A stretch of 64,000 bases of DNA from Demequina sp. NBRC 110053 (GCF_002090095.1 NZ_BBRJ01000002.1:1736817-1800816); one strand, 5' to 3'. Positions 53,995 to 63,043 are shown, counted from the stretch's first letter. Numbers and translations are program-made. Notes: generated by a model not told the origin, from the letters alone.

Positions 53995-54767
53995 CGGTCG
54001 AGCTGACCATCGTGGGGTGCGCCGGCTCGACGGCCGGCCCCGACTCGGCGGCGTCCTGCTACATGGTGTCCCATGCCGACGCGGACGGCCGGACCTGGCG
54101 GCTCGTGCTCGACCTCGGCTCGGGCGCGATCGGGCCGCTGCAACGGTACTGCGACCCCGCCCGCGTCGATGGCGTGCTGGTGTCGCACGGCCACCCGGAT
54201 CACTGCGCCGACCTGGGCGCGCTCGATGTGCTGCGCCGCTACGGGCCGTCGCGCGACGAGGACCCGCCGCGCATCCCGTTGCTCGGGCCGGAGGGGATCG
54301 ACCGGCGCATCGGCGATGTCAGCGGCGACCCGGCCGACCGAGGCGCTGCGACCTACGACTTCCGCCCGCTCGCGCACGGAGACGTGACGCGCATCGGGCC
54401 GTTCACGATCGAGGCCGCGCGCGCGAATCACCCCGTGCCGGCGCTCGCGTTTCTTGTCTCAGCGGGTCGCTCGACGCTGCTGTACACAGGCGACACGGAC
54501 CGCTGCGCCGAGGTGGACGCGCTCGCGGCCCGGCCGGGCGTGAGTCTCATCCTGGGGGAGGCCGGCTGGGCGCACCGTGAGGTCAACCCGCCTGGAGTCC
54601 ACATGAACGGCGACCAGCTGGGCCGCATGGCGGCGCTGTCCGGGCGGGCCGCGCTCGTGGTCACGCACGTCGCCTCGTGGGTCGACCCCGAGCCCACCCT
54701 CGTCCAAGCACGCGCACACGCCCCGGGCGCTGTGCTCGCCCGCCCGGGCGAGACCCACGCGTTCTGA
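53991..54767 (+). CDS. MBL-fold metal-dependent hydrolase
   Basis: 258 residues. Metal motif [10 protein letters not shown], then the His in [11 protein letters not shown], Asp in [10 protein letters not shown] and a late His in [10 protein letters not shown]. The layout is that of the RNase Z-like/ElaC-like group found beside rph in actinobacteria. It may be a cyclic-nucleotide phosphodiesterase or RNA-processing enzyme. The GTG at 53991 overlaps the murI stop. Confidence 0.9.
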   Translation: MTVELTIVGCAGSTAGPDSAASCYMVSHADADGRTWRLVLDLGSGAIGPLQRYCDPARVDGVLVSHGHPDHCADLGALDVLRRYGPSRDEDPPRIPLLGPEGIDRRIGDVSGDPADRGAATYDFRPLAHGDVTRIGPFTIEAARANHPVPALAFLVSAGRSTLLYTGDTDRCAEVDALAARPGVSLILGEAGWAHREVNPPGVHMNGDQLGRMAALSGRAALVVTHVASWVDPEPTLVQARAHAPGAVLARPGETHAF

Positions 54768-54887
54768 CCCCGCGGGGCGTCCCGAGGGTCAGAGGGCTAT
54801 GCGACCCGCGGGGGGCCGCATTCGAGGGCTTCGCGCGGGCGATCCGACGTTCGACCCTCGCGGACCGTGCGGCAACCCGGGCGCCGA

Positions 54888-54893
54888 TAGGCT
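54888..54893 (+). promoter_or_regulatory. Leaderless -10 element of rph
   Basis: TAGGCT, seven bases before the ATG at 54901, so rph is likely transcribed separately from the murI block. Confidence 0.55.
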
Positions 54894-54900
54894 CGAGTCC

Positions 54901-55635
54901 ATGACCGACATCACCCGCGCCGATGGCCGCACCCCCGACCAGCTCCGCCCCGTCTCCTTCGAGCGCTCCTGGCTCGACAGCGCCGAGGGCTCGTGCCTCG
55001 TGTCGTTCGGCGGCACCAAGGTGCTGTGCGCGGCGTCCTTCACGGAGGGCGTGCCCCGGTGGAAGAAGGGCTCCGGCGAGGGCTGGGTCACCGCCGAGTA
55101 CGCGATGCTCCCGCGCAGCACCAACACCCGCAACGACCGCGAGTCCGTGCGCGGCAAGATCGGGGGCCGCACGCACGAGATCAGCCGCCTGATCGGCCGG
55201 TCGCTGCGCGCCATCATCGACGTGAGGGCCCTCGGCGAGAACACCGTCGTGCTCGACTGCGACGTTCTCCAGGCGGACGGCGGGACCAGGACGGCGGCCA
55301 TCACCGGAGCGTACGTCGCGCTGGCCGATGCGGTGGCATGGGTCAAGCAGCACGGCGCGATCAAGCCGGGCAAGGAGCCGCTCACCGGCTCGGTGTCCGC
55401 CATCTCGGTGGGCATCATCGACGGCACGCCGATGCTCGACCTGCCGTACGTCGAGGACGTGCGCGCGGAGACCGACATGAACGTGGTGATGACGGGCGAC
55501 GGCGGGTTCGTGGAGGTGCAGGGCACCGCGGAGGGCGCGCCGTTCTCCAAGCCCGAGCTCGACGAGCTCCTCGCGCTCGCGACCGCCGGCAACGCCCAGC
55601 TCTCCCGCCTGCAGGCCGCCGCGCTGGCGGGCTGA
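54901..55635 (+). CDS. rph: Ribonuclease PH
   Basis: 244 residues. A phosphorolytic 3'-5' exonuclease that trims tRNA precursors. Core motifs: [33 protein letters not shown], and the phosphate-binding region [20 protein letters not shown]. Full length for the family. rdgB follows after 20 bases, the usual pairing. Confidence 0.97.
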   Translation: MTDITRADGRTPDQLRPVSFERSWLDSAEGSCLVSFGGTKVLCAASFTEGVPRWKKGSGEGWVTAEYAMLPRSTNTRNDRESVRGKIGGRTHEISRLIGRSLRAIIDVRALGENTVVLDCDVLQADGGTRTAAITGAYVALADAVAWVKQHGAIKPGKEPLTGSVSAISVGIIDGTPMLDLPYVEDVRAETDMNVVMTGDGGFVEVQGTAEGAPFSKPELDELLALATAGNAQLSRLQAAALAG

Positions 55636-55655
55636 CGTCGTGCGAGACTGACGCC

Positions 55656-56264
55656 ATGGCACGCCTCGCGATCGCGACCCGCAACTCCCACAAGGTGGAC
55701 GAGATCTGGGCGATCCTCGAGCCGCTGCTGCCGCACCTGCACCGCGAGGACGTCGCCTCCGCGCTGGACCTGGACGCGCCGTCGCCCGTCGAGGACGGCG
55801 TGACCTTCGAGGCGAACGCGCTCATCAAGGCGCGGGCGCTCGCGGCGAGCACCGGGGTGCCGGCGCTCGCGGACGACTCCGGCATCGCCGTGGACGTGCT
55901 GGGCGGCTCGCCCGGGATCTTCTCGGCGCGTTGGGCGGGGTCGCACGGGGACGATGCGGCCAACCTCCGGCTTCTCCTCGACCAGCTGGCAGACGTGCCA
56001 GACGAGCACCGTGGAGCGGCGTTCGTGTGCGCGGCGGCGCTCGTGACGCCCGATGGTCGCGAGTACGTCGAGGTGGGCCGCATGCCGGGCGAGCTCGCTC
56101 GCGAGCCGCGCGGCGACGGCGGGTTCGGCTACGACCCGATCTTCGTCGCCGAGGGCCAGTCGGTCACCAACGCGGAACTCGATGCGGACGCGAAGAACGC
56201 CATCTCGCACCGCGGCGCGGCGTTCAGGGCGATGGCGCCGCACGTCGTGGCGGTGCTCGGCTGA
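55656..56264 (+). CDS. rdgB: XTP/dITP diphosphatase (RdgB/Ham1)
   Basis: 202 residues. It removes deaminated purine nucleotides such as ITP and XTP. Motifs: ATRNSHKVDEI, PALADDSGIAVDVLGG, GDGGFGYDPIF and ISHRGAAF. The next gene starts within its stop codon. Confidence 0.96.
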   Translation: MARLAIATRNSHKVDEIWAILEPLLPHLHREDVASALDLDAPSPVEDGVTFEANALIKARALAASTGVPALADDSGIAVDVLGGSPGIFSARWAGSHGDDAANLRLLLDQLADVPDEHRGAAFVCAAALVTPDGREYVEVGRMPGELAREPRGDGGFGYDPIFVAEGQSVTNAELDADAKNAISHRGAAFRAMAPHVVAVLG

Positions 56265-56776
56265 GCGTCCTTCCCGACTACCTGGGGCCGGGCGTGCGGG
56301 TGGTCTTCTGCGGCACCGCGCCGGGCCTCGCGTCCGCCTCCGCGGGTCACTACTACGCAGGCCCCGGCAACCAGTTCTGGACCTTCCTCCACCAGGCCGG
56401 CTTCGTGTCCTCGCCGCTCGCCCCTGTGGACGACGCGCGAGTGCTGGAGCACCGCATCGGCCTCACCGACCTCGTCAAGACGATGGCCCAGTCGCACGAC
56501 CGCGGCCTCCCCTACGACGCTGAGGCCTTGGAGGCCAAGGTGAGCGCGCATCGGCCGTCGTGGCTCGCCTTCACCTCGAAGGAGGCGGGCAAGGCGGCGG
56601 CGCGACACGCGGGCGAGCGGCCTCCGGGACTGGGTGAGCAGGCCTGGACGTTCGGCGGCGCACGAGTGTTCGTCCTGCCCAGCCCGTCCGGTCGCAACCA
56701 GGGCCGACGAGACTACGACGGACGGGCGACCCGCCTCGAATGGTGGCGCGATCTCGCCGGCGAGGTGAATCGCTAG
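56261..56776 (+). CDS. mug: Mug-type (G:U/T mismatch) DNA glycosylase
   Basis: About 171 residues. Family 2 uracil-DNA glycosylase fold: VVFCGTAPGLASASAGHYYA with GPGNQFWTFL, and LPSPSGRNQGRRDY near the end. Two catalytic-loop Asn residues of E. coli Mug (in GINPG and NPSG) are Ala and Ser here, so activity may differ. No ATG, GTG or TTG lies near the conserved start. The best start is CTG at 56261, whose CTGA overlaps the rdgB stop; this is an inference. Co-expression with rdgB would join two defences against deaminated bases. Confidence 0.82.
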   Translation: MSVLPDYLGPGVRVVFCGTAPGLASASAGHYYAGPGNQFWTFLHQAGFVSSPLAPVDDARVLEHRIGLTDLVKTMAQSHDRGLPYDAEALEAKVSAHRPSWLAFTSKEAGKAAARHAGERPPGLGEQAWTFGGARVFVLPSPSGRNQGRRDYDGRATRLEWWRDLAGEVNR

Positions 56777-57315
56777 GGCAGCATGCCGCAGTGGGCGAGA
56801 GCCTGGCGCAGCAGGTGGTGCTGCCCGCCGGTCATGTCGCTCGCGACGTCCTCGCTCGCGGCCTCCTCAGGAGTGAGCCACACGATGTCGAGCGCGTTCT
56901 GGCTGGGCTCGCAGTCGCCGTCGACGGGCACCACGAAGGCGAGCGCGACGGCGTGCTGGCGGGAGTCGTGCAGGGGCCCGAAGCCCTCGGTGGGGAAGTA
57001 CTCGGCGACGGCGAACGGCGTGGGGCTCGCGGGGATGCGCGGCAGCGCGACGGGACCCAGATCCTTCTCGAGGTTGCGGATCAGTGCGTCGCGGATGCGC
57101 TCGTGATACAGCACGCGGCCCGCGACCAGCGCGCGCGAGATGGCGTCATCGTCGGCGCGCAGCAGGAGCCCGACCTCGGTGATCTCGCCCGACGCGCCCA
57201 CGCGCACGGGGACAGCGTTCACGTAGAGGATGGGAAGCTCGCCGCGCACCTGCTGCAGCTCGCGATCGCTGAGCCATCCGGACGGCTCGGGGGGCAGCTC
57301 GGCCATATCAGTCAT
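56773..57315 (-). CDS. NUDIX-like DUF4916 protein
   Basis: 180 residues. It resembles actinobacterial proteins annotated as NUDIX/DUF4916: WLSDRELQQVRGELPILYVN, GLLLRADDDAISRALVAGRV, YHERIRDALIRNLEKDLGP, and VVPVDGDCEPSQNALDIVWL. The classical Nudix box GX5EX7REUXEEXGU is only partly recognisable, so catalysis is unproven. AAAGGAG precedes the ATG. Overlaps the convergent mug gene by four bases. Confidence 0.8.
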   Translation of the reverse strand: MTDMAELPPEPSGWLSDRELQQVRGELPILYVNAVPVRVGASGEITEVGLLLRADDDAISRALVAGRVLYHERIRDALIRNLEKDLGPVALPRIPASPTPFAVAEYFPTEGFGPLHDSRQHAVALAFVVPVDGDCEPSQNALDIVWLTPEEAASEDVASDMTGGQHHLLRQALAHCGMLP

Positions 57316-57379
57316 GACTCCTTTCTACCTCCCCTCGGCGCGGTGGTCAGGACGCGCGCCGCGAGGTGGCACGCTGGTC

Positions 57380-57405
57380 GGAATAGGTTCGCGAGCGACT
57401 GCGTT
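57380..57405 (+). promoter_or_regulatory. SigR/SigH-type promoter of the thioredoxin gene
   Basis: GGAAT (57380-57384), 18-base spacer, GTT (57403-57405). In the wider form GGAATA-N16-CGTT it fits the consensus for thiol-oxidative-stress sigma factors SigR and SigH, which control thioredoxin genes in actinobacteria. Confidence 0.75.
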
Positions 57406-57442
57406 ACGCGAGCACGGGGAAGCGACTCAGGAAGGAATCCCC

Positions 57443-57811
57443 ATGAGCACTGTTGAACTGACCACTGACAGCTTCGAGCAGACCGTGACCAAGGACGGCA
57501 TCGTCCTGGTCGACTTCTGGGCGGAGTGGTGCGGACCCTGCAAGCGGTTCGCGCCCATCTACGACCAGTCCTCGGAGGCGAACCCCGAGATCGTCCACGC
57601 GAAGGTGGACACGGAGGAGCACCAGGAGCTCTCCGCGCAGTTCGGGATCACTGCGATCCCTACGCTGATGGCCTTCCGCGACGGCATCATGGTCTACAAC
57701 CGCGCTGGCGCGATGGCCGGCCCCGACCTCCAGAACCTCGTGAAGGCCGTCGAGGGCCTCGACATGGATGAGGTCCGCAAGCAGGTCGCCGAGCAGGCGG
57801 CCGCTCAGTAG
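57443..57811 (+). CDS. trxA: Thioredoxin
   Basis: 122 residues, cytoplasmic. Active site WAEWCGPCKRFAP and the cis-proline region GITAIPTLMAF. A C-terminal extension of about 15 residues (EVRKQVAEQAAAQ) goes beyond the usual 108. GGAAGGA precedes the ATG. The upstream SigR/SigH-type promoter fits a role in disulfide stress. Confidence 0.96.
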   Translation: MSTVELTTDSFEQTVTKDGIVLVDFWAEWCGPCKRFAPIYDQSSEANPEIVHAKVDTEEHQELSAQFGITAIPTLMAFRDGIMVYNRAGAMAGPDLQNLVKAVEGLDMDEVRKQVAEQAAAQ

Positions 57812-57827
57812 GCCCGACTCGTCCTCG

Positions 57828-57861
57828 GAGGCGTCCTTCCCCAGCAGGGGAAGGGCGCCTC
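57828..57861. terminator. Bidirectional terminator between trxA and the metal permease
   Basis: Fifteen-base stem (57828-57842 with 57847-57861, one G-T pair) and an AGCA loop, 17 bases after the trxA stop and 57 bases beyond the convergent permease stop. Confidence 0.75.
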
Positions 57862-57917
57862 GCTGCATTCCCCTCGCGTTCGCGCGCGATGGGGGAGCGC
57901 CGATGCGCGCGTCGGCG

Positions 57918-58814
57918 TCAGCGCAGAGGTGCCGCCTGGCGAGCGGGGGCGGTCGCGCCGGCGCGCACGCGCCGACGCTGCGTCAGCCGGGTGGCGCCCA
58001 GCACCACGCAGAAGAGGACGCCGAAGAGCACGGCCATGCCAGCGCTGGTCGCGGCGTCGAGGACGTACGCGAGCCAGAAACCCGCGAGCGCGCCCACGGC
58101 CGCGATCGTCACGGTGAGCACGAGCATGGCCGGAAGCGTCCTGCTCACCAGGTACGCGGTCGCGGGCGGCACGGTGACGAGGGCCAGGACGAGGATGGCG
58201 CCCGCCGCGTTGAAGGCCGCGGTCACCGTGAGAGACACCAGGAACATGAAGGCGGTGTTGACCAGTCCCGTGCGGATGCCCTGGCTCGCGGCGAACTGCG
58301 GGTCGAAGGTCGTGGCCTTGAGCCGCGAGTAGAGGACGGCGATCACGCCGACGTTGAGAGCCAGCATCCCGAGCATCACGTAGAGGTACGTCGGGCCGAT
58401 CGACACCGTGCCCACCGTGAGCTGGTCCCAGGCTGCCAGGTTGAGGTCGCCGACGAGCACCGCATGGGTGTCGAGGTGGACGTTGGCGAAGCTCGCGCTC
58501 ACCAGGATGACGCCCACGCTGAACAGCGCCGGGAAGATCAGGCCCTGCGGGGCGTCGCCCGCGATGAGGCCGGTGCGCGTGAGCCACTCGCTGCCGAGCA
58601 CGACCAGCAGTCCCGCGAGCGCCGCGCCGACGATGAGCAGCGGCGAGTCCAGATCCCTGGTGACGACGTAGCCGAGCACGATGCCTGGCAGCACGGCGTG
58701 GCTGATGGCGTCCACCAGCATCGAGCTCCTGCGCAACACGATGAACGTGCCCGGCAGAGCGCATGCGAGCGCGGTGACGACCGCGAGCAGGGCGGTGCCG
58801 ACGACGAAGCTCAT
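57918..58814 (-). CDS. Metal ABC transporter permease (ABC-3 family), second copy
   Basis: 298 residues with about eight spans. ABC-3 motifs: SSMLVDAISHAVLPGIVLGY near the start and FNAAGAILVLALVTVPPATA. It pairs with the next upstream permease, which is homologous but distinct, forming a probable heterodimer. Last gene of a four-gene minus-strand operon. Confidence 0.92.
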   Translation of the reverse strand: MSFVVGTALLAVVTALACALPGTFIVLRRSSMLVDAISHAVLPGIVLGYVVTRDLDSPLLIVGAALAGLLVVLGSEWLTRTGLIAGDAPQGLIFPALFSVGVILVSASFANVHLDTHAVLVGDLNLAAWDQLTVGTVSIGPTYLYVMLGMLALNVGVIAVLYSRLKATTFDPQFAASQGIRTGLVNTAFMFLVSLTVTAAFNAAGAILVLALVTVPPATAYLVSRTLPAMLVLTVTIAAVGALAGFWLAYVLDAATSAGMAVLFGVLFCVVLGATRLTQRRRVRAGATAPARQAAPLR

Positions 58815-59743
58815 CGCGAGCCCTCCTCCATGGCGAGCTCACGTGTGACGGCGGCACGGGCGCGACGGCGGGCGAGGGCGCTCGTCACGAGCGAGCGGCG
58901 CGGGGACGCGACCAGCGAGATCACCAGGATCGCGAACAGCGTCAGCACGATGACCGGCCCGGTGGGGATATTGCCGAGCGCGATCGACACGTACGCGCCC
59001 ACGCCGCTGCCGACGCCGCCGATGGCCCCCGACAGCGCGACCATGCCTGGCAGGGTGCGCGTCCATTGTCGGGCTGCTGCTGGCGGGGTGACGACGAACG
59101 CCACCATCAGCACGAGTCCCACGGCCTTCACACCGATCACGACGGCGACGACGATGGTGGCGAACATGACGGCGTCGATCGTCCGCGCCCCGAAGCCCAG
59201 GACGCTCGCGTGATCGGGGTCGAGGGTCCGCAGGGTAAACTCCTTCCACATGACGAGCATCACGGCGAGCGCGATGCCGCCCACCGAGATCGAGGTGACG
59301 AGATCCGCCACCGTCATGACCGAGGCGTTGCCGAACAGGTAGTCCTGGATCCCGCCCTTGCCGGGGAAGGACCCGTTGGCGATGACCCGCATGAGCAGCA
59401 TCCCGAGGCCGAAGAAGACGCTGAGCGAGACGGCCATCGCGGTGTCGATGCGGATCTTCGACACCCGCGTGGTGCCGTTCGCGAACAGGGCCGCCAGCGT
59501 GCCGACGACGACGGCGCCGATGATGAGGACGGGCATCGATCGGCCGTCCCATCCCAGGGCCGCGGCCACCAGGAAGGCGATGAGCGCGCCGGGGAGGGCG
59601 GCGTGGGAGATGACGTCGGAGATGAGCGACTGCTTGCGCAGGTACGCGAAGCTGCCGAGCGCGCCGGACACCACGCCGATCGCCATGGTGCCGAGGAGCA
59701 CCATGCGGAAGGTGTGGTCGCCGAGGAACTCCGCGGGAGTCAT
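58811..59743 (-). CDS. Metal ABC transporter permease (ABC-3 family), first copy
   Basis: 310 residues. LISDVISHAALPGALIAFLV and VGLVLMVAFVVTPPAAARQW are the counterparts of the motifs in the second permease. It overlaps that gene by ATGA and starts 13 bases after the ATPase gene. Confidence 0.92.
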   Translation of the reverse strand: MTPAEFLGDHTFRMVLLGTMAIGVVSGALGSFAYLRKQSLISDVISHAALPGALIAFLVAAALGWDGRSMPVLIIGAVVVGTLAALFANGTTRVSKIRIDTAMAVSLSVFFGLGMLLMRVIANGSFPGKGGIQDYLFGNASVMTVADLVTSISVGGIALAVMLVMWKEFTLRTLDPDHASVLGFGARTIDAVMFATIVVAVVIGVKAVGLVLMVAFVVTPPAAARQWTRTLPGMVALSGAIGGVGSGVGAYVSIALGNIPTGPVIVLTLFAILVISLVASPRRSLVTSALARRRARAAVTRELAMEEGSR

Positions 59744-59756
59744 GAGCGGGGCCGGT

Positions 59757-60530
59757 TCACGCGATCAGGTCCAGGAAGGTGTCGTCGCCGGTCGTGACGT
59801 CGTAGGTGGTGCGAATGTTCTCCTTGGTGAAGACCTCCACCGTGGGGCCGGAGGCGACGATGCACTGGTTCAGCAGCGTGACGTGGTCGCAGTAGTCGGT
59901 GACGGTCGCGAGGTCGTGATGGACCATGACGACCGTGGTCCCCTGCGCTCGCAGCGCATGGAGGACGGTGACGATCGCCCGCTGACTCTTGGCGTCGACA
60001 CCCTGGAAGGGCTCGTCCATGAAGTACAGGTCGGGTGCCTGGACGAGCGTGCGGGCGAGGAAGACTCGCTGACGCTGTCCGCCGGACAGCTCGCCGATCT
60101 GACGGTGGGCGAGGTCGGCCATGCCTGTCGTGCGGAGTGCGTCGACGGCGGCGTCGCGCTGGGCCTTGCCTGGCCGCTTGAGCCACCCGAGCGAGCCGTA
60201 CGTGCCCATGGTGACGACGTCGAGCACGGTGGTGGGGAAGTCCCAGTCCACGCTGGCGGACTGCGGCATGTAGCCCACCCTCTGGCGCGCTCGGGACAGC
60301 GGTCCGCCAAAGAACTCGGTGCGGCCCGTGAGCGGCGGCACCAGTCCCAGCATCGCCTTGATGAGCGTCGACTTGCCCGCGCCGTTGGGCCCCACGACGC
60401 CCATCACCACCCCGGCCGGCACGCGGAGGTCGACCGCGCGCAGCACGGGTGTCTCCCGATACGCGACCGAGAGCTGATGGGTCGCGCACGCGAGCGGGGC
60501 GGTGGATCCCGGCGGTGGGGGTGCGGTCAC
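59757..60530 (-). CDS. Metal ABC transporter ATPase
   Basis: 257 residues. Walker A GPNGAGKST, Q-loop YMPQSASVDWDFPTTVLDVV (the acidic WDFP block is typical of Mn/Zn importers), signature ELSGGQRQRVFLARTL, Walker B LYFMDEPFQGVD, switch His in MVHHDL. Start is GTG at 60530 with a GTGA overlap to the binding-protein gene; longer in-frame sequence is a shadow of that gene. Confidence 0.94.
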   Translation of the reverse strand: MTAPPPPGSTAPLACATHQLSVAYRETPVLRAVDLRVPAGVVMGVVGPNGAGKSTLIKAMLGLVPPLTGRTEFFGGPLSRARQRVGYMPQSASVDWDFPTTVLDVVTMGTYGSLGWLKRPGKAQRDAAVDALRTTGMADLAHRQIGELSGGQRQRVFLARTLVQAPDLYFMDEPFQGVDAKSQRAIVTVLHALRAQGTTVVMVHHDLATVTDYCDHVTLLNQCIVASGPTVEVFTKENIRTTYDVTTGDDTFLDLIA

Positions 60531-61477
60531 GGCGCCGCCTCCGTCCCCAGGGCCTTCGCGATGGCCTCGGCGTTGTGGCGGAACACCCCGAGGTAGGTGT
60601 CGACGCCCTCGTCGGCTCCGAGCGAGTCCGCGTACAGCTCCTCGCCGGACACCCTGACGTCCCACCCGAGCGCGGTGACGGCCTCGCTGAGGCTGGTGAT
60701 GGCCTGAGGGTTGGCCTGATTGTCCTGGAAGATCACGGGCACCTCGTGGTCCGCGATCAGCCGCGCGAGGTCGGACAGCTCCCCTGCGCTCAGCGCCGCC
60801 TCGGTCGACACGAAGTCCGTGGCGTGAACGTCGAGATCGTAGGTGTCGCCAAAGTAGGCGAAGGCATCGTGGCCCGTGATGAGGATGCGCGGCTCGGGGA
60901 TCGACGCCAGGAGCGCCGCGGCCTCCGCGGCCGCTGCCGCGATCTCCTCCTGGAAGTCGGCAGCGTTGGCGGCGTACGCATCGGCGCGCTCGGGGTCGGT
61001 CTCGCCGAGCTTGTCCGCGACGTACCCGACCACGAGCGACCATGCCTCGGGGCTGTTCCAGACGTGAGGGTCGTGAAGTGGCTTGCCGTCCTCGTCGGTC
61101 TCGGGCCACGGCAGCAGCAGATCCTCCGGAAGCAGCTCGGCCACCGCGAGCTGCCGGTCTCCCAGGCTCGAAAGCTGGTCGCTCACCTGCGCCTCGAGGT
61201 GGAGGCCGTTCCACAGCACCACGTCGGCGCTCTGGATCGCCTGCACGTCCTTGGTCGAGGGCTGGTACGTGTGCGGGTCGCCTCCAGGTCCCACCATCGT
61301 GATGACCTCGGCCTCCGGAGCGATGGCCGCGACCGCATCGGCGAGATAGCCGGTGGTCGCGTACACGCTCATGGTCGCGTGTGCGTCCTCCGACTCAGGC
61401 GAGGCGCAGCCCGCCGCGGCGAGCGACGCCGCGATGGCGGCGGCGAGCTGTGCGGCGGGGCGGGGACGCGGGTTCAT
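60527..61477 (-). CDS. Metal-binding lipoprotein of ABC importer (ZnuA/TroA type)
   Basis: 316 residues. Lipobox AAAGC with Cys24. Metal ligands are visible as His in GDPHTYQPS, His in DPHVWNSP, His in ITGHDAFAYFG and Asp in IFQDNQANP, the three-His-one-Asp set of TroA and ZnuA. The His-rich loop of Gram-negative ZnuA is replaced by an acidic one. The metal is zinc or manganese; the palindrome at 61555-61568 favours a DtxR/MntR-type regulator and so manganese. First gene of the operon. Confidence 0.9.
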   Translation of the reverse strand: MNPRPRPAAQLAAAIAASLAAAGCASPESEDAHATMSVYATTGYLADAVAAIAPEAEVITMVGPGGDPHTYQPSTKDVQAIQSADVVLWNGLHLEAQVSDQLSSLGDRQLAVAELLPEDLLLPWPETDEDGKPLHDPHVWNSPEAWSLVVGYVADKLGETDPERADAYAANAADFQEEIAAAAAEAAALLASIPEPRILITGHDAFAYFGDTYDLDVHATDFVSTEAALSAGELSDLARLIADHEVPVIFQDNQANPQAITSLSEAVTALGWDVRVSGEELYADSLGADEGVDTYLGVFRHNAEAIAKALGTEAAP

Positions 61478-61554
61478 CGACGAGCGGCGCCTCTCATTGC
61501 GCGTGTGATTTCGGCGGCGTGTGGGCTTCTGACGCTATCACTCGAACAGCAAAG

Positions 61555-61568
61555 TTCGGCACACCGAA
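61555..61568. promoter_or_regulatory. Palindrome upstream of the metal importer, candidate DtxR/MntR box
   Basis: TTCGG-CACA-CCGAA, perfect five-base arms, 78 bases upstream of the binding-protein start. A GTTCGG/CCGAAA context extends it. It is unlike AT-rich Zur boxes. Confidence 0.5.
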
Positions 61569-61603
61569 AACCTCTCGCCTGCACGCCGCGAGCGCGTCCC
61601 TCC

Positions 61604-62659
61604 TCAGCGGCGCGATCCCCGGTAGGCGGCGATCGCGTTCACGCCGCCTGCGATCGCGCCGAACAGCACGGCCCCGATGGGCCATACGATCCACGACCGG
61701 TCCCACGCGTCGCCGATGAAGCCCCATGCCAGGAAGATCGTAGTGAGCAGCGGCCAGTAGATCGCGGCGATGATGCCCATGACGCTTGTCTCGTCGTCGT
61801 CCCCGTCGACACCCTCCGGGCTCGAGCCCTCCTCGAGCTTCTCGGCTGCGGTGCGCGCCCAGGTCCGGGGGAGGAACACGGCGAGCCCGGCGGCCACCAT
61901 CGCGAGCGCCCCGCCCACCCCGACCGTTGCCCAGAACTGGTGGTGGGGTGTGCCCTCCGTGACGAGCGTGGTGACGAGGATGGGAGCGACGGAGAGGATC
62001 CACACCGCGATCGCGACCTGCAGTGATCGTGTCAGGTGGGTCTCGTGACGCGAGGAGAGATCCCGTGCCCAGGCGGTCACCTCGGGGCTTGCGCTGAACT
62101 CGTCGTCCACGATCCGCTGCGGCGCGCCCGACATGCGCCCACTGGAGATGATGATGAGGACCCCGACGGCGACCAAAGTCAGCAGGATGAGCAGCCCGAT
62201 GAGCGAGGCAGTCTCCTCGTTCCACGGCCCCACGCCGGCCTGGGCTGCCCCGGACCCGACGATGAGGGCGATAGGCGACAGCACGAACAGCGCGACCGCC
62301 AGCCCGATGCGCCGGCTGCTCACGCGCTGGGCGTCGGCGAACGACTGGGCCTCGTCGAGTGTGATGGCCGCATACGACGGCGCGGCGGGGCCACTCGGGC
62401 CTGCCGACCCGGCCACCGCATTGGCCCCGGTGCCGGAAGAGATGTCCGCTGAGATGCCGAGGACTGGGGCGACCTCCTCGAGGTTGCCGAAGTCGCGGAT
62501 CACCTGCCCGACGGCCTCGTTCTCGGTGCGCCCCTCGGCGATCAGCGACGTGTACGCGTCCTCCATCATGCCCCTCAGCTCGGTCTTCGCCTCGAGCATG
62601 CGCGGAGTCTGCGGGTAGGTGCTGAACATGGTGTCCAGGTAGGCGAAGATGACGTTCAC
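61604..62659 (-). CDS. HAAS-domain membrane protein
   Basis: 351 residues. The N-terminal helical region (FSTYPQTPRMLEAKTELRGM, then ENEAVGQVIRDFGNLEEVAP) resembles the HAAS/permease-prefix domain found beside PadR regulators. About seven membrane spans follow in pairs. GTG start at 62659, six bases after AAGGAGG, overlapping the PadR stop by GTGA. Such proteins may sense or transmit membrane stress; the function is not known. Confidence 0.8.
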   Translation of the reverse strand: MNVIFAYLDTMFSTYPQTPRMLEAKTELRGMMEDAYTSLIAEGRTENEAVGQVIRDFGNLEEVAPVLGISADISSGTGANAVAGSAGPSGPAAPSYAAITLDEAQSFADAQRVSSRRIGLAVALFVLSPIALIVGSGAAQAGVGPWNEETASLIGLLILLTLVAVGVLIIISSGRMSGAPQRIVDDEFSASPEVTAWARDLSSRHETHLTRSLQVAIAVWILSVAPILVTTLVTEGTPHHQFWATVGVGGALAMVAAGLAVFLPRTWARTAAEKLEEGSSPEGVDGDDDETSVMGIIAAIYWPLLTTIFLAWGFIGDAWDRSWIVWPIGAVLFGAIAGGVNAIAAYRGSRR

Positions 62660-63000
62660 GGGGTGCCTCCTTGAGCGGTTCCGGTGACGAACCGGTCCAC
62701 GACGGTCTTGGTGTGGTGCCACTCCTCGGTCTTGAGCGCGACATGCGCGACTCCAGCCTCGGTGATCCGGTAGTAGGTGCGCGGCTTGCCCGTCGGGGAG
62801 ACGCCGGCCGACGCGCTCACGAGCCCTCCGGCCTCGAGGCGCTTGACGGCCGAGTACAGCGTGGTCTGCTTGATCGAGTAGTCGTCGCCGCCGATCGCGG
62901 TGATGCGCTGGGCGAGCTCGTAGGCATACGACGGACCCTCGCGCAGCAGGGACAGGACCATGAGGTCCACATAGCCCCTGATGGCGTCTGCACTGATCAC
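62656..63000 (-). CDS. PadR-family regulator
   Basis: 114 residues, small PadR (subfamily 2) with a winged helix: DLMVLSLLREGPSYAYELAQ, SIKQTTLYSAVKRLEAGGLV, and PRTYYRITEAG. GTG start at 63000 with GAGAGG upstream. A palindrome at 63044-63059 is the likely autoregulatory site. It is cotranscribed with the membrane protein that follows. Confidence 0.92.
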   Translation of the reverse strand: MISADAIRGYVDLMVLSLLREGPSYAYELAQRITAIGGDDYSIKQTTLYSAVKRLEAGGLVSASAGVSPTGKPRTYYRITEAGVAHVALKTEEWHHTKTVVDRFVTGTAQGGTP

Positions 63001-63043
63001 GAGCGCGCCTCTCGTTCCTCGCCGGCGGATGCTGGCTCTCGCA

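Noticed and set aside
57768..61214. Long plus-strand open frames across the metal importer and an N-terminal extension of its ATPase
   Set aside because: They are shadows; four tightly overlapping minus-strand genes explain the region.
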